Position numbers and translations under genes: made by a program. The notes under the pieces were generated by a model. That model ran no database searches and was not told the origin of the DNA. It was given only the letters and a program-made list of their open reading frames with translations. A stretch of 64,000 nucleotides of DNA from Rufibacter immobilis (GTDB lineage: Bacteria; Bacteroidota; Bacteroidia; Cytophagales; Hymenobacteraceae): positions 918,636-982,635 of the forward strand of contig NZ_RJJE01000017.1 of assembly GCF_003721565.1 (NCBI RefSeq), given 5' to 3'. Shown piece by piece: positions 1 through 8,876 of the stretch (positions are counted from its first letter, which is position 1; every line of letters starts with the position of its first letter).

Positions 1-596
1 CTTTTCTGCAGCAGCTCTTTGAGCAGGACACGCTTTACGTCATTCCTGAAGAATTCAAGGCGGCGGCACCGGCTGCTCAGGACTTTTCTAGTGCTCAGGA
101 GGCTCAGCCTGCCCAAGTTGCGGCAGCCGCTACCGCGGTGGCTCCTAAACTAACCGAACAGGCACCCGCACCATTGGCTGCTCCCGCTCCGGCAGAAAGA
201 GCCCCTATAGAATGGTTCGGCGAAGCCGTGAAAGGGACGTACTTGTTGTTTGGGGTTTCTGAACAGGAGTTTAAGCAGGCAGCGCAACATGTTTTCCTGC
301 AGAAAGTATTAGCAGCGGTAGGCCTCACCACCCAGCAGGTGAAGTTTGGGAATCTGTCGCCGACGATGGTGCATGATGTGAAGGAAATTGCGCAGCAGCA
401 ACAGGCCCAACACATCCTGTTATTCGGGCAGGGCTTGCCGGTGGCTAACCTGTCACGGCTGGAGTTCTACCGCATGTACAGGTTTGAGAACACCCGTTTT
501 GTACTGGTAGACGCGCTGGAAGACATTGAGAAAAGCGTAGAGCTTAAAAAGAAGCTCTGGGACGTGTTGCAGAAGATTTTCCTTCAGCAGAACTGA
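1..596 (+). CDS. Conserved hypothetical protein, 5' partial
   Basis: The open frame runs in from the left edge in frame 3 and stops at a TGA at 594-596, so the start lies outside the window. The visible part opens with a short folded piece, then an Ala/Gln/Pro-rich linker (roughly 60-180), then a compact C-terminal domain of about 120 residues containing the hydrophobic stretch HILLFGQGLP and ending KKKLWDVLQKIF. I do not recognise it with confidence. The ILLFG segment and the terminal K-x-x-LW-x-x-L pattern faintly recall the psi subunit (HolD) of DNA polymerase III, but that is only a guess. The gene ends just before a bidirectional terminator shared with the convergent thioredoxin gene. 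Confidence 0.75.
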   Translation, partial: FLQQLFEQDTLYVIPEEFKAAAPAAQDFSSAQEAQPAQVAAAATAVAPKLTEQAPAPLAAPAPAERAPIEWFGEAVKGTYLLFGVSEQEFKQAAQHVFLQKVLAAVGLTTQQVKFGNLSPTMVHDVKEIAQQQQAQHILLFGQGLPVANLSRLEFYRMYRFENTRFVLVDALEDIEKSVELKKKLWDVLQKIFLQQN

Positions 597-604
597 AAAA
601 AGAA

Positions 605-636
605 AGGCTGCCGTTCTACAACGGCAGCCTTTTTTA
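605..636. terminator. Bidirectional rho-independent terminator
   Basis: Perfect 11-bp stem AGGCTGCCGTT / AACGGCAGCCT with a 4-nt loop, T-tract on the right and A-rich flank on the left. It sits between two convergent stop codons, so it can serve both genes. Confidence 0.85.
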
Positions 637-651
637 TAAGCTTGAGCTAAA

Positions 652-1776
652 CTATTGCAGCAAAGAAGCCAGTTTCTCTTCCAGGGCAGTTCCCCGCAAG
701 TTTTTAGCGATGATCTTGCCTTCCTTGTCCAGCAGCACGGTTTGCGGGATGGCGGTTACGCCGTAAAGGGTGGCGGCGCTGCTTTCCCAACCTTTCAGGT
801 CAGAAACGTGCGGCCAGGTGAGTTTATCGTTCTCAATGGCTTTCAACCATTTGGCGCGGTCCTGGTCCAGACTCACCCCGAAAATTTCGAAACCTTTGTC
901 TTTGTACTTGTTGTACATGCGCACCACGTTGGGGTTCTCCTGGCGGCACGGTCCGCACCAGCTGGCCCAGAAATCAATGAGCACGTATTTGCCGCGCAAC
1001 GATGCCAGGGAAATCTCCGGCCCCTGAGGCGAAGGCAGTTTGATATCTGGGGCAGCGCTGCCCAGGGCGGTACTGCGCAACTGACCTAAACGCGCGTCTA
1101 AGGCTTTGGTGTATTTAGAATTAGGCAGCGCCTGCTTGAAAGCGACAGACATGCTGTCTACGAACGGGAAATGCTCCTCCAGGTTAAGGATGTTGCCCGC
1201 CGTGTACACAGACACCACTGACCCAGGATTGGCCTTTACTAAATCTTTCAGCTTGTTCTGGTTCGTGCGCTGGATGTCCATGAACTGGTCCTGCAGCTTG
1301 CGCATTTCCTCCTGGTTACCCGCCGAAGATGCCTGCTGAAACTGCTGGTTCAGGGCGGAAACGCCTTGCTGCATTTCCTGCATGATGCCGTTCAACTGCT
1401 GAATCAGCTCAGAATCTTTGGAGCCTTTCACGGTATAGGTTTGGGCTACTTTACCGGAGTCGGCGGTGATCTCAATGGACTGATTGTCTACCACCAGCAT
1501 AATGCCTTCTTTGTTCTCAAAGCCCAGTTTATAAATAGCTGGCTCGGCTACTGTACCTTCCATTACAAACGTGCCGTCTTTCTTGATTTCGGCGGTGTCT
1601 TTGGGTACGAAGGCTTGCTCTCCCAGCTCATCTAAGTAGACTTTGCCGGTGGTCATGTTGTTGATTTTACCCGAGATGCGGTAGGTTTTATCCGTGTCTC
1701 CGGTAGCTACTCCTTTTTTTTGGCAGGCTCCCAACACCGTTAAGGCGGTGGCTGCCAATAGAATCTGTTTCTTCAT
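652..1776 (-). CDS. TlpA-type thioredoxin lipoprotein with N-terminal DUF4369
   Basis: A 374-residue protein with a lipoprotein signal (lipobox LGAC, Cys18), so it is probably anchored on the periplasmic side of a membrane. Residues about 30-115 form a beta-rich DUF4369 domain. A Gln-rich helical segment (about 120-180) leads to an AhpC/TSA-Redoxin thioredoxin domain (about 240-374). The redox motif WCGPC is at 273-277 and a cis-Pro motif IPQT follows near 342. Proteins of this architecture in Bacteroidota are thiol-disulfide oxidoreductases of the ResA/TlpA type; the substrate is unknown. It lies 18 bp downstream of gatB on the same strand and may be co-transcribed with it. Confidence 0.9.
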   Translation of the reverse strand: MKKQILLAATALTVLGACQKKGVATGDTDKTYRISGKINNMTTGKVYLDELGEQAFVPKDTAEIKKDGTFVMEGTVAEPAIYKLGFENKEGIMLVVDNQSIEITADSGKVAQTYTVKGSKDSELIQQLNGIMQEMQQGVSALNQQFQQASSAGNQEEMRKLQDQFMDIQRTNQNKLKDLVKANPGSVVSVYTAGNILNLEEHFPFVDSMSVAFKQALPNSKYTKALDARLGQLRSTALGSAAPDIKLPSPQGPEISLASLRGKYVLIDFWASWCGPCRQENPNVVRMYNKYKDKGFEIFGVSLDQDRAKWLKAIENDKLTWPHVSDLKGWESSAATLYGVTAIPQTVLLDKEGKIIAKNLRGTALEEKLASLLQ

Positions 1777-1794
1777 ATTCTTCTGTAGATAAGC

Positions 1795-3252
1795 CTATCT
1801 ATCTAAGCTCTCTTTCAATAACTTATTTGCCAGTTTGGGGTCAGCTTTCCCTTTGGTCTGTTTCATGAGATCGCCCATGAACATGCCCAGCAGCGAAGCT
1901 TTGCCCGCCTTATACTCCGCTACCTTGGCAGGATTAGCCGCCAGCACGCTGTCAATGATGGACTGCAACGCGCCCTCGTCTGACTCCTGCACCAGGTTCT
2001 GCTCGGTAGCAACCTGCTGAGCGTCTTTCTGGGGGTGCTCCAATAGATACGGGAAGATCTGCTTGGCGGCTACGGTATGGCTCACTTTGTTGCTGTCTAC
2101 CAAGGCAATGATTCCGGCAATTTGCTCCGGCTTCAGCGGGAAAGCCGACATGGACAAGGTCAACTCGTTCAGGTATGACTTTACCGGACCGGTGATCCAG
2201 TTGGCAGCTGCTTTGTAGTTCTGGGTGTGCTGGCACAGTGCATCAAAATAGAGCGCTATTTCCTTGCTGTCTATGAGCACGTTGGCATCATAATCTGAAA
2301 GGCCGTACTCCTGGGTGAAGCGGTGGTACAGTTCCTGCGGCAGCGCGGGCATGCTTTCTTTCACGGAATTCAGCCACTCCTCAGAGATAATGACCGGCGG
2401 AAGGTCCGGCTCCGGGAAGTAGCGGTAGTCGTTCATGGTTTCTTTGGAGCGCATGCCGGTGGTGGTGCCGGTATTGGCATCAAAGTTACGCGTCTCAGAG
2501 TCAACCGTTCCGCCATTCTCCAGAAGCTCAATCTGCCTGTCAATCTCGTGCTCAATGGCGCGTTGAACGTTCCGGAAGGAGTTCATGTTCTTCACCTCCA
2601 CCTTGGTGCCCCACTTGCTGGCGCCTTTCTTCATCACCGAGATGTTGGCGTCGCAGCGCAAGGAACCTTCCTCCATGTTGCCATCGCAGATCTCCAGGTA
2701 CTGCACCAGTTTCTTGATCTGAGTCAGGTAGGCATACGCTTCCTCTGAGTCTCTGATATCGGGCTCCGACACAATCTCAATCAGCGGCGTTCCGGCGCGG
2801 TTCAAATCCACCAAGGTCTCGGTTTCCCCGGCCAAGTGCATGGATTTTCCGGCATCCTCTTCCATGTGGATGCGGGTGATGCCAATGCGCTTCTCACCGC
2901 CGTCCTTGGTTTTGATGTCCATGTAGCCCTTGGTGCAGATAGGCGTTTTGTCCTGCGTGATTTGATACCCTTTGGGAAGGTCTGGGTAGAAGTAGTTCTT
3001 GCGCGCGTAGAGGTTGTGGCGTCTGATCTCAGAATTGGTGGCCACTCCCATTTTCATGGCCATTTCCACCACTTTCTTGTTCACGCGGGGCAACGTACCC
3101 GGATGGCCCAGGGTAATCACGCTCAGGTTGGTGTTCGGCATCATGCCGTATTCGGTAGAGTCTGACGAATAGGCCTTGCTCTCGGTGAGCAACTGCGCGT
3201 GCACCTCCAAACCGATGATGGCTTGGTATTGGGAACGGATGTCTTCGTTCAT
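1795..3252 (-). CDS. gatB: Asp/Glu-tRNA(Asn/Gln) amidotransferase subunit B
   Basis: A 485-residue GatB, full family length. GatB is the tRNA-binding kinase subunit of GatCAB, which converts misacylated Glu-tRNA(Gln) or Asp-tRNA(Asn) to the amide form. The N-terminal signature GLEVHAQLLTESKAYS and the conserved NRAGTPLIEIVSEPDI segment are present, and the C-terminal GatB/YqeY tail ends LANKLLKESL. gatA and gatC are not in the window, as is common in Bacteroidota. The ATG is preceded by a 7-bp repeat array that ends exactly 10 nt upstream. Confidence 0.97.
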   Translation of the reverse strand: MNEDIRSQYQAIIGLEVHAQLLTESKAYSSDSTEYGMMPNTNLSVITLGHPGTLPRVNKKVVEMAMKMGVATNSEIRRHNLYARKNYFYPDLPKGYQITQDKTPICTKGYMDIKTKDGGEKRIGITRIHMEEDAGKSMHLAGETETLVDLNRAGTPLIEIVSEPDIRDSEEAYAYLTQIKKLVQYLEICDGNMEEGSLRCDANISVMKKGASKWGTKVEVKNMNSFRNVQRAIEHEIDRQIELLENGGTVDSETRNFDANTGTTTGMRSKETMNDYRYFPEPDLPPVIISEEWLNSVKESMPALPQELYHRFTQEYGLSDYDANVLIDSKEIALYFDALCQHTQNYKAAANWITGPVKSYLNELTLSMSAFPLKPEQIAGIIALVDSNKVSHTVAAKQIFPYLLEHPQKDAQQVATEQNLVQESDEGALQSIIDSVLAANPAKVAEYKAGKASLLGMFMGDLMKQTKGKADPKLANKLLKESLDR

Positions 3253-3262
3253 GTTTTGTTTC

Positions 3263-3290
3263 GTATCAAGTATCGCGTAGCAAGTAGCAG
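3263..3290 (-). repeat. Heptamer array D1 upstream of gatB
   Basis: Four tandem 7-bp units of the form GTAKCNN on the plus strand (GTATCAA, GTATCGC, GTAGCAA, GTAGCAG). On the gene strand the last unit ends 10 nt before the gatB ATG, the same spacing as the related array before the helicase gene at 55912. Confidence 0.85.
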
Positions 3291-3310
3291 GACTTTTCTG
3301 CGCGATTTCT

Positions 3311-3347
3311 GTTTTGGGTCTATTTTCTGAAAAACAGCCGCTAAACG
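3311..3347. repeat. Family A palindrome, copy 1 (degenerate left arm)
   Basis: The right arm ends GCCGCTAAACG; the left arm has decayed to GTTTTGGGTCT. Lies between gatB and the family B composite. Confidence 0.6.
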
Positions 3348-3383
3348 GCTATTGTTTCTATTTTTTATTTTCTGGCTTTTCCT

Positions 3384-3506
3384 GGCGCGAGTCTCTGACT
3401 CGTGCCGATGATGAATGGAGTCTCCAGACTCCCTTTGTTCTCTTTGTGGTTCCCGGCGAGTCTGGAGACTCGCTTCACCTTTAGTCACGAGTCAGAGACT
3501 CGCGCC
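3384..3506. repeat. Family B composite: four nested GAGTC palindromes
   Basis: Four GAGTC-N-GACTC palindromes at about 3384-3406, 3417-3432, 3455-3473 and 3486-3506. The outermost two are exact reverse complements over 21 bp, and the inner two also mirror each other. The same order of palindromes recurs, reverse-complemented, at 62625-62760. Confidence 0.85.
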
Positions 3507-3515
3507 AGATGTTTT

Positions 3516-3557
3516 CTGTTTTCCGGCTGTTTTCTGAAAAACAGCCCCTAAACGCAG
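3516..3557. repeat. Family A palindrome, copy 2
   Basis: Arms CTG-rich left and CAGCCCCTAAACGCAG right, around TTTTCTGAAAA. It ends 5 bp from the alaS stop codon and may act as a 3' hairpin of alaS mRNA. Confidence 0.75.
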
Positions 3558-3562
3558 AATGG

Positions 3563-6184
3563 TTATGACAACAAACCTTCCGCTTTGGCGAGGGCGGCAT
3601 CTAAACCAGCCACTTCCTTGCCGCCGGCCGTAGCGTAGAACGGTTGTCCGCCACCACCGCCTTTGATTTCCTTGGCCAGCTCTTTCACCATCTGCACGGC
3701 GTTAAGTCCTTTGCCTGAAACCACTTCGTCAGACAGCATAACGGCCAGCTGGGGTTTTCCGTCTACATCGGCAGCTAGAACCAGTACCAAGTTGTCAACC
3801 ACCGAGCGTAAATCAAACGCCAGTTTCTTGAGGTAATCTGCGTTGCTCACTTCTACTTTGGCCGACAAGAAGTTTACCCCGTTCACCACGCGTACTTGTG
3901 AAGCCAGCTTTTCTTTCTGGGCAGTCACCTGCTTCAGTTCAAAAGCTTCCAGTTGCTTGCGGAGGGCGGAGTTTTCGTCCTGCAGTTTCTCAATGGCTTT
4001 GCCGAAATCCTTCTGCACGCCCAACAGCTGCTTCACCTCCTCGAATTGTGAAATCTGCTCGTCCACATATTCCTCGGCAACATCGGCGGTGATGGCTTCA
4101 ATTCTTCTCACGCCCGCGGCTACCGAGCTTTCGTTCACAATCTTAAAGAAGCCGATGTTACCGGTGTTCTGCACGTGAATACCGCCGCAAAGTTCAATGG
4201 AGTAGTCTTTGTTAAAGGTAATAACCCGCACAAAATCGCCGTATTTCTCCCCGAACAGTGCGGTAGCACCCAATTGCTTCGCTTCTTCAATAGGCACATT
4301 ACGGCGCTCGTCTTTCTCAATGGATTCCCGGATGCGCTCGTTCACAATATGCTCCACCTCGCGCAGCTGCTCTTCGGTTACCTTAGTGAAGTGCGAAAAG
4401 TCAAAACGCAAGAGTTTATCACTCACCAAGGAGCCTTTCTGGTTCACGTGGTCGCCTAGAACTTGCTTCAACGCCGCATGTAATAAGTGCGTAGCCGAGT
4501 GGTTCTTCTTGATGAGGGCGCGGCGCTTGCTGTCCACTTTGGCTTTCAGCGGAGCCTCTAAATCTTTGGGCAATTCTGCGGTGATGTGCAGAATGAGGTC
4601 GTTCTCTTTTTTGGTGTCCAGCACCTTCACGTTGCCCGCCGCAGATTCCAACACACCAGTATCACCTACCTGTCCGCCGCTTTCAGCGTAGAACGGCGTG
4701 CGGTCCAGCACTACGTGGAATTCCTTTTTGTTTTTAGCGGTCACCTGACGGTAACGTACCACACGGGCTTCTACTTCTTCGGCGTCATAGGCCACCCACT
4801 CGGTCTCCACATCTGGTTGCAGCACCACCCAGTCGCCTTGCTCGGTGGCGGCGGCGTTGCGGGAGCGGTTTTTCTGCTGCTCCATCTCAGTGGTGAAACC
4901 AGCTTCGTCAATGGTAAAGCCATTTTCTTTGGCAATGAGCGCCGTTAAATCCAGCGGGAACCCGAAGGTGTCATACAATTCAAAAGCAGTTTTGCCGTCA
5001 ATGGTGTTGCCGTTCGCTTTGAAGGTTTCATTTAGTGACTCCAGACGTTTCAGGCCGTTTTCCAGCGTGCGTAGGAAAGCATTCTCCTCTTCCTCAATCA
5101 CGCGCTGCACAAAGGCCTGCTGAGCTTTGAGTTCAGGGAACGCAATCGCCAGTTGGTCGGCCAGAACGGGAACGATGGTGTTCAGGAACGGCTTCTTGAA
5201 GTTCAGGTAGGTGAAAGAATACCGCACCGCGCGGCGCAGAATTCTTCTAATCACATAACCCGCCTTGTTGTTGCTTGGCAATTGTCCGTCCGCAATAGTG
5301 AAGGAAATGGCTCTGATGTGGTCGGCGATAACGCGAATGGCAATGTCTGTCTTCTCGTTTTGGCCGTACACCACGCCTGCCTCCTGGGCAATAAATTGAA
5401 TGAGCGGCTGGAAAACGTCGGTGTCATAGTTAGACTGTTTGCCCTGGATGGCCATGCACAAACGCTCGAAGCCCATGCCCGTATCTACGTGCTGCGCAGG
5501 GAGTTTCACCAAAGAACTATCGGCTAAGCGGTTGAACTCCATGAACACGTTGTTCCAGATTTCCACCACCTGCGGGTGGTCATTGTTCACCAGAGATTTT
5601 CCATCCACTTGGGCGCGTTCTTCGTCAGAGCGTAGGTCCACGTGGATCTCTGAACAAGGTCCGCACGGGCCGGTATCGCCCATTTCCCAGAAGTTGTCCT
5701 TCTTGTTGCCCATCAAGATGCGGTCTTCGGCAATCATGGTCTTCCAGATATCATACGCTTCCTGGTCCATGGGCAGGTTCTCAGAAGCATCGCCCTGGAA
5801 AACGGAAACGTAGAGCCGGTCTTTGGGCAGCTTGTACACCTCGGTCAATAACTCCCACGACCATCTCAGCGCATCCTGCTTAAAGTAGTCCCCGAAAGAC
5901 CAGTTGCCCAGCATCTCAAACATGGTGTGGTGGTAGGTGTCATAGCCTACTTCTTCCAGGTCGTTGTGCTTGCCAGACACGCGCAGACATTTCTGCGTAT
6001 CGGCCACGCGGGCGTATGGTGCGGGTTTGTTGCCCAGAAAATAGTCTTTGAACGGCGCCATGCCCGAGTTGATGAACATGAGCGTAGGATCGTCTTTCAC
6101 CACAATGGGCGCCGATGGCACAATCTGGTGGCCTTTGGAGGCGAAGAAATCGAGGAACTGCTGGCGTATCTCGGCGGAGGTCAT
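3563..6184 (-). CDS. alaS: Alanyl-tRNA synthetase
   Basis: An 873-residue class II synthetase charging tRNA(Ala) in the cytosol. The N-terminus [19 protein letters not shown] and the following [19 protein letters not shown] are the usual catalytic-domain start. The editing domain carries the zinc-binding pair NHSATHLLH and CGGIHV, and the C-terminal DHHA1 domain has the glycine-rich [14 protein letters not shown]. Length and domain order are normal. It is transcribed toward gatB and diverges from the MerR-type gene. Confidence 0.98.
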   Translation of the reverse strand: MTSAEIRQQFLDFFASKGHQIVPSAPIVVKDDPTLMFINSGMAPFKDYFLGNKPAPYARVADTQKCLRVSGKHNDLEEVGYDTYHHTMFEMLGNWSFGDYFKQDALRWSWELLTEVYKLPKDRLYVSVFQGDASENLPMDQEAYDIWKTMIAEDRILMGNKKDNFWEMGDTGPCGPCSEIHVDLRSDEERAQVDGKSLVNNDHPQVVEIWNNVFMEFNRLADSSLVKLPAQHVDTGMGFERLCMAIQGKQSNYDTDVFQPLIQFIAQEAGVVYGQNEKTDIAIRVIADHIRAISFTIADGQLPSNNKAGYVIRRILRRAVRYSFTYLNFKKPFLNTIVPVLADQLAIAFPELKAQQAFVQRVIEEEENAFLRTLENGLKRLESLNETFKANGNTIDGKTAFELYDTFGFPLDLTALIAKENGFTIDEAGFTTEMEQQKNRSRNAAATEQGDWVVLQPDVETEWVAYDAEEVEARVVRYRQVTAKNKKEFHVVLDRTPFYAESGGQVGDTGVLESAAGNVKVLDTKKENDLILHITAELPKDLEAPLKAKVDSKRRALIKKNHSATHLLHAALKQVLGDHVNQKGSLVSDKLLRFDFSHFTKVTEEQLREVEHIVNERIRESIEKDERRNVPIEEAKQLGATALFGEKYGDFVRVITFNKDYSIELCGGIHVQNTGNIGFFKIVNESSVAAGVRRIEAITADVAEEYVDEQISQFEEVKQLLGVQKDFGKAIEKLQDENSALRKQLEAFELKQVTAQKEKLASQVRVVNGVNFLSAKVEVSNADYLKKLAFDLRSVVDNLVLVLAADVDGKPQLAVMLSDEVVSGKGLNAVQMVKELAKEIKGGGGGQPFYATAGGKEVAGLDAALAKAEGLLS

Positions 6185-6281
6185 GTATTTAAATAATAGC
6201 TTCTAAATAGGAGGCGCAAGGTATTGTAAATGCGAAAGAAAAAGCGAATTTTTGCCTTTTCAGCGCGCATTGCCTCCATTG

Positions 6282-6289
6282 CAAAAGTA
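6282..6289 (-). promoter_or_regulatory. Candidate -7 element for alaS
   Basis: On the minus strand the octamer TACTTTTG matches the Bacteroidota -7 consensus TAnnTTTG exactly. No TTTG lies at the right upstream distance, so only the -7 half is supported. It would give a leader of roughly 90 nt. The same octamer precedes leuS. Confidence 0.35.
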
Positions 6290-6320
6290 ATCTTTTTTGC
6301 CAAATTGCGGCGGTTGTGCC

Positions 6321-6360
6321 TGCGTTTTAAGCCTGTTTTTCAGAAAACAAGGCAAAAACA
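6321..6360. repeat. Family A palindrome, copy 3 (decayed)
   Basis: Starts TGCGTTTTAAGCCTGTTTTT and continues into an A-rich right arm with several mismatches. Recognisable by its layout rather than by exact match. Confidence 0.45.
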
Positions 6361-6363
6361 GAT

Positions 6364-6398
6364 GAGTTCTGAGTTCTGAGTCTTGAGTCCTGAGTCAG
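6364..6398 (+). repeat. Heptamer array C1, forward half
   Basis: Five tandem units GAGTYYT (GAGTTCT, GAGTTCT, GAGTCTT, GAGTCCT, GAGTCAG). It faces the opposite-strand array at 6416-6443, so the two can pair as a hairpin. Confidence 0.85.
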
Positions 6399-6415
6399 TC
6401 CAAGAAATTCCCAGT

Positions 6416-6443
6416 CTCAGAACTCAGAACTCAAGACTCAGAA
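6416..6443 (-). repeat. Heptamer array C1, reverse half, abutting the MerR-type gene
   Basis: Four tandem units CTCARRA, the reverse complement of the C unit. The last CTCAGAA ends 10 nt before the GTG start at 6454, leaving no room for a conventional Shine-Dalgarno sequence outside the repeat. Confidence 0.85.
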
Positions 6444-6453
6444 CTTTACAGCA

Positions 6454-6792
6454 GTGCCTTACAAAGAACGCGATATAGAAAAACAGTACTATAGCATTGG
6501 CGAAGTGGCCGCCATGTTTGACGTTGCCCCCTCCCTCATTCGGTTCTGGGAGACTGAATTTGACATTCTCAAGCCCAAGAAAAACAAGAAGGGCAACCGC
6601 CTCTTCTCCCCTAAAGACATTGATAACCTGCGCTTTGTGTACCACCTAGTAAAGGAACGTGGCTACACCATCCAAGGAGCCCGTGAAATGCTCAAAACCC
6701 GCGGGGTGCAGGCCCGCGAGAAGTTTGAGATGATCCAGAGCCTGGAGAAGGTAAAGGAATTCTTGATTAGCATTAAGTCACAACTGCCCTAA
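6454..6792 (+). CDS. MerR-family transcriptional regulator
   Basis: A 112-residue protein that is essentially one MerR DNA-binding domain: YYSIGEVAAMFDVAPSLIRF (helix-turn-helix), then FWETEF and NRLFSPKDIDNLRFVYHLVKERGYTIQGAREML. There is no C-terminal effector domain, as in short MerR proteins common in Bacteroidota. The start is GTG, supported by the conserved MPYKER opening. It lies divergent to alaS and directly upstream of dprA; the target genes are unknown. Confidence 0.88.
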   Translation: MPYKERDIEKQYYSIGEVAAMFDVAPSLIRFWETEFDILKPKKNKKGNRLFSPKDIDNLRFVYHLVKERGYTIQGAREMLKTRGVQAREKFEMIQSLEKVKEFLISIKSQLP

Positions 6793-6800
6793 AAAGCCCT

Positions 6801-6814
6801 GAGTTCTGAGTGTT
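6801..6814 (+). repeat. Heptamer array C2, forward half
   Basis: Two GAGTTCT/GAGTGTT units beginning 8 nt after the stop codon of the MerR-type gene. Confidence 0.65.
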
Positions 6815-6844
6815 AACTAGAATCTTATTTCCCGTATACTCCAA

Positions 6845-6872
6845 CTCAGGACTTAGAACTCAAGACTCAGAA
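6845..6872 (-). repeat. Heptamer array C2, reverse half, abutting dprA
   Basis: Four units CTCAGGA, CTTAGAA, CTCAAGA, CTCAGAA, ending 10 nt before the dprA GTG at 6883. This is the same spacing as in the preceding gene. Confidence 0.85.
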
Positions 6873-6882
6873 CTTACTTATT

Positions 6883-8001
6883 GTGTCGCAGGATCTTCTC
6901 TACCAGGTAGCTTTACCCATGATTCCCCAGGTGGGAGGCGGTACGGCGCGTATGTTGGTGAAGTACTTCGGCTCTGCCGAGAAAGTGTTCACGGCCCCCA
7001 AAGACGTGCTGGAGAAGGTGCCGCGCGTGGGTGATGCGCTGCTCAAGAAGATACTGGATCACCGGGCGGAAGCCTTGCGGCAGGCCGAGGAAGTAATCAG
7101 GCGGGCGGAGAAAGAGGAGGTACAGCTGCTGTATTACACCAACCCACTCTACCCAGACCGCCTGCGCGATTTACCAGATGCCCCGCTCCTGCTCTATTAT
7201 AAAGGAAACGCAGACCTTAATGCCTCTAAAGCCATTAGTGTGGTGGGCACGCGCAAAAGCACCGACTATGGCCGGGTGGTGACGGAGCAACTGATTGAGG
7301 GATTGGTGCAGCATGAAGCTTTGATCATCAGTGGTCTGGCCTTCGGGATTGACATTATGGCCCATAAAGCAGCCATGAAATTCGGATTGCCTACTGTAGG
7401 CGTCATGGCCAACAGCGTGGAGACGGTTTATCCCGCGGCCCACCAGCGCGACGCGGAGAAAATGCTACAGAACGGCGGTTTGCTTTCTGAGTTTCCATTT
7501 GGCACCAAGCCTGATGCCCCACGGTTTCCGGCCCGCAACCGCATCATTGCCGGCATGTCTGACTGCACCATTGTGGTGGAATCTACCAGCAAGGGCGGTT
7601 CCCTCATCTCCGCCGACATTGCCCATAGCTATGACCGGGAAGTAATGGCGGTCCCCGGCCCCATCACCGCCGAAACATCCCAAGGGTGCAACCAACTCAT
7701 CAGGAGCCTGAAGGCAGTGCCTTACACCAAACCCAAAGATTTAGAGGAACTTCTCAACTGGGATAAAGCGCTAACGCCAAACTCGGTACCCAAAGCCAGG
7801 GTGCCCGCTCTGGATTTAAGTGGATTTCCGGAGGAAGAACAGCGGGTACTGAGGGTTCTACACCAGGCCGGACCCACCCATATAGATGTGTTAAGTCGCC
7901 ATACCCAGTTCTCCATGGGGCAGCTTTCCTCGGTACTGTTTACGCTGGAGATGAGCGGGGTGGTGAAAGCAATGCCGGGGAAACTGTTTATGTTATTATA
8001 A
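6883..8001 (+). CDS. dprA: DNA-processing protein DprA
   Basis: A 372-residue DprA/Smf, the protein that loads RecA onto incoming single-stranded DNA during natural transformation. It has an N-terminal helical HhH-like region (MIPQVGGGTARMLVKYFG). The Rossmann-like core follows, with ISVVGTRKSTDYGR, SGLAFGIDIMAHKAAM and ARNRIIAGMSDCTIVVES, and then a C-terminal winged-helix segment (about 310-372). The GTG start is set by the usual MSQDLLYQVAL opening. No other competence gene lies nearby. It follows the MerR-type gene by 90 bp. Confidence 0.95.
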   Translation: MSQDLLYQVALPMIPQVGGGTARMLVKYFGSAEKVFTAPKDVLEKVPRVGDALLKKILDHRAEALRQAEEVIRRAEKEEVQLLYYTNPLYPDRLRDLPDAPLLLYYKGNADLNASKAISVVGTRKSTDYGRVVTEQLIEGLVQHEALIISGLAFGIDIMAHKAAMKFGLPTVGVMANSVETVYPAAHQRDAEKMLQNGGLLSEFPFGTKPDAPRFPARNRIIAGMSDCTIVVESTSKGGSLISADIAHSYDREVMAVPGPITAETSQGCNQLIRSLKAVPYTKPKDLEELLNWDKALTPNSVPKARVPALDLSGFPEEEQRVLRVLHQAGPTHIDVLSRHTQFSMGQLSSVLFTLEMSGVVKAMPGKLFMLL

Positions 8002-8010
8002 TCCTCTTTA

Positions 8011-8871
8011 ATGAAAAATGTGATTTTACTATTTCTGATTTTGGGGTTGCCTTACTTTGGTAAGGCTGAATCTTGTGATTTACCCCCGGTGGCCATAGAG
8101 TTTCTTCAGGCAAAGTATGTATTTTATGGAACCACAGGGAATAAGACATTTAATAAGGATTCAACCCAATATCTTTTAGATGTTACTGTCAAGCACCATT
8201 TAAAAAAAACTGCGCTAAGTCCTTCCCGTTTAACATTTGTATTTTCTACAGAAGTTTCTCCTGAATTTGCCCATCTTCCCTTCTTCAAAAGAGGCTATAC
8301 ATCAGGTGTCTCTTTTGTGATTTTTGCCCACCAATCCACTTCAGGCCTTATATTCTTTGAAAATTGTTCTAATACAGAGTCAGCTTCCTCGTTCTACAAT
8401 ATCAGGAAAGAACTTTTATACGAACTGGAAAGAGGAAATGAGGTAGAATTGGATAGTATTGTGTTCTCCGGTTTAACAGTAGGTAACCTTACGTCAAGCA
8501 TGACTTATCCTGTTCCAATTGGAAGTCTGGATTCTGTACTGGCACCAATGAAAAATTTTATATTCAAAGATTATCAAAAAGATCATTATGAACCATTCGT
8601 GCTTTATATAAATGAATTAGGTGAACTTGAAAAAATCATTGCAATAAGAAATTCTAAGTACATGTCTTTCTTATACCATGATATTATTATATCAACATAT
8701 GCTCCATTACCTAATATACCTACATTGTTACAAGAGGAAGTTATCAAAGCGCTGGCAAGGTATAGACACTGGAAGCCGGCTACCTTCTTAGGAAAACCGG
8801 TGAAATACCAAGCTTACTTTCAAGTTTTTCTAGAGAAAGATTACAAAGTTAAACCCTCTATAGTCCATTAA
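8011..8871 (+). CDS. Secreted protein of unknown function with TonB-C-like end
   Basis: A 286-residue protein with a clear signal peptide (MKNVILLFLILGLPYFGKAES) and cysteines soon after it. The last 45 residues, with RHWKPATFLGKPVKYQAYF, resemble the beta-strand pattern of a TonB C-terminal domain (W-x-PA-x-x-x-GKPV), which would place it in the periplasm; this is a motif-level resemblance only. The gene is strikingly AT-rich beside its neighbours (19 of 60 G/C at 8101-8160) and is packed tightly: 9 bp after dprA and 5 bp before the aminotransferase. That suggests either acquisition or relaxed composition of a lineage-specific gene. Confidence 0.8.
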   Translation: MKNVILLFLILGLPYFGKAESCDLPPVAIEFLQAKYVFYGTTGNKTFNKDSTQYLLDVTVKHHLKKTALSPSRLTFVFSTEVSPEFAHLPFFKRGYTSGVSFVIFAHQSTSGLIFFENCSNTESASSFYNIRKELLYELERGNEVELDSIVFSGLTVGNLTSSMTYPVPIGSLDSVLAPMKNFIFKDYQKDHYEPFVLYINELGELEKIIAIRNSKYMSFLYHDIIISTYAPLPNIPTLLQEEVIKALARYRHWKPATFLGKPVKYQAYFQVFLEKDYKVKPSIVH

Positions 8872-8876
8872 TTTAA

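Larger units (their letters stand above)
3253..3562. other. Repeat-filled spacer between alaS and gatB
   Basis: This 310-bp gap holds no credible gene. From the gatB side it contains a heptamer array (3263-3290), a degenerate family A palindrome (3311-3347), the four-palindrome family B composite (3384-3506) and a second family A palindrome (3516-3557) touching the alaS stop. An open frame of 79 codons crosses it, but it is made of the repeats and is not a gene. Confidence 0.8.

Noticed and set aside
3249-3488. 79-codon open frame upstream of gatB
   Set aside because: Composed of heptamer, family A and family B repeats; Arg/Glu-rich low-complexity product with no homologous pattern.
3384-3506. 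CRISPR-like repeat cluster
   Set aside because: Units are palindromes with unequal short spacings and mirror-image order, not direct repeats with unique spacers; no cas genes.
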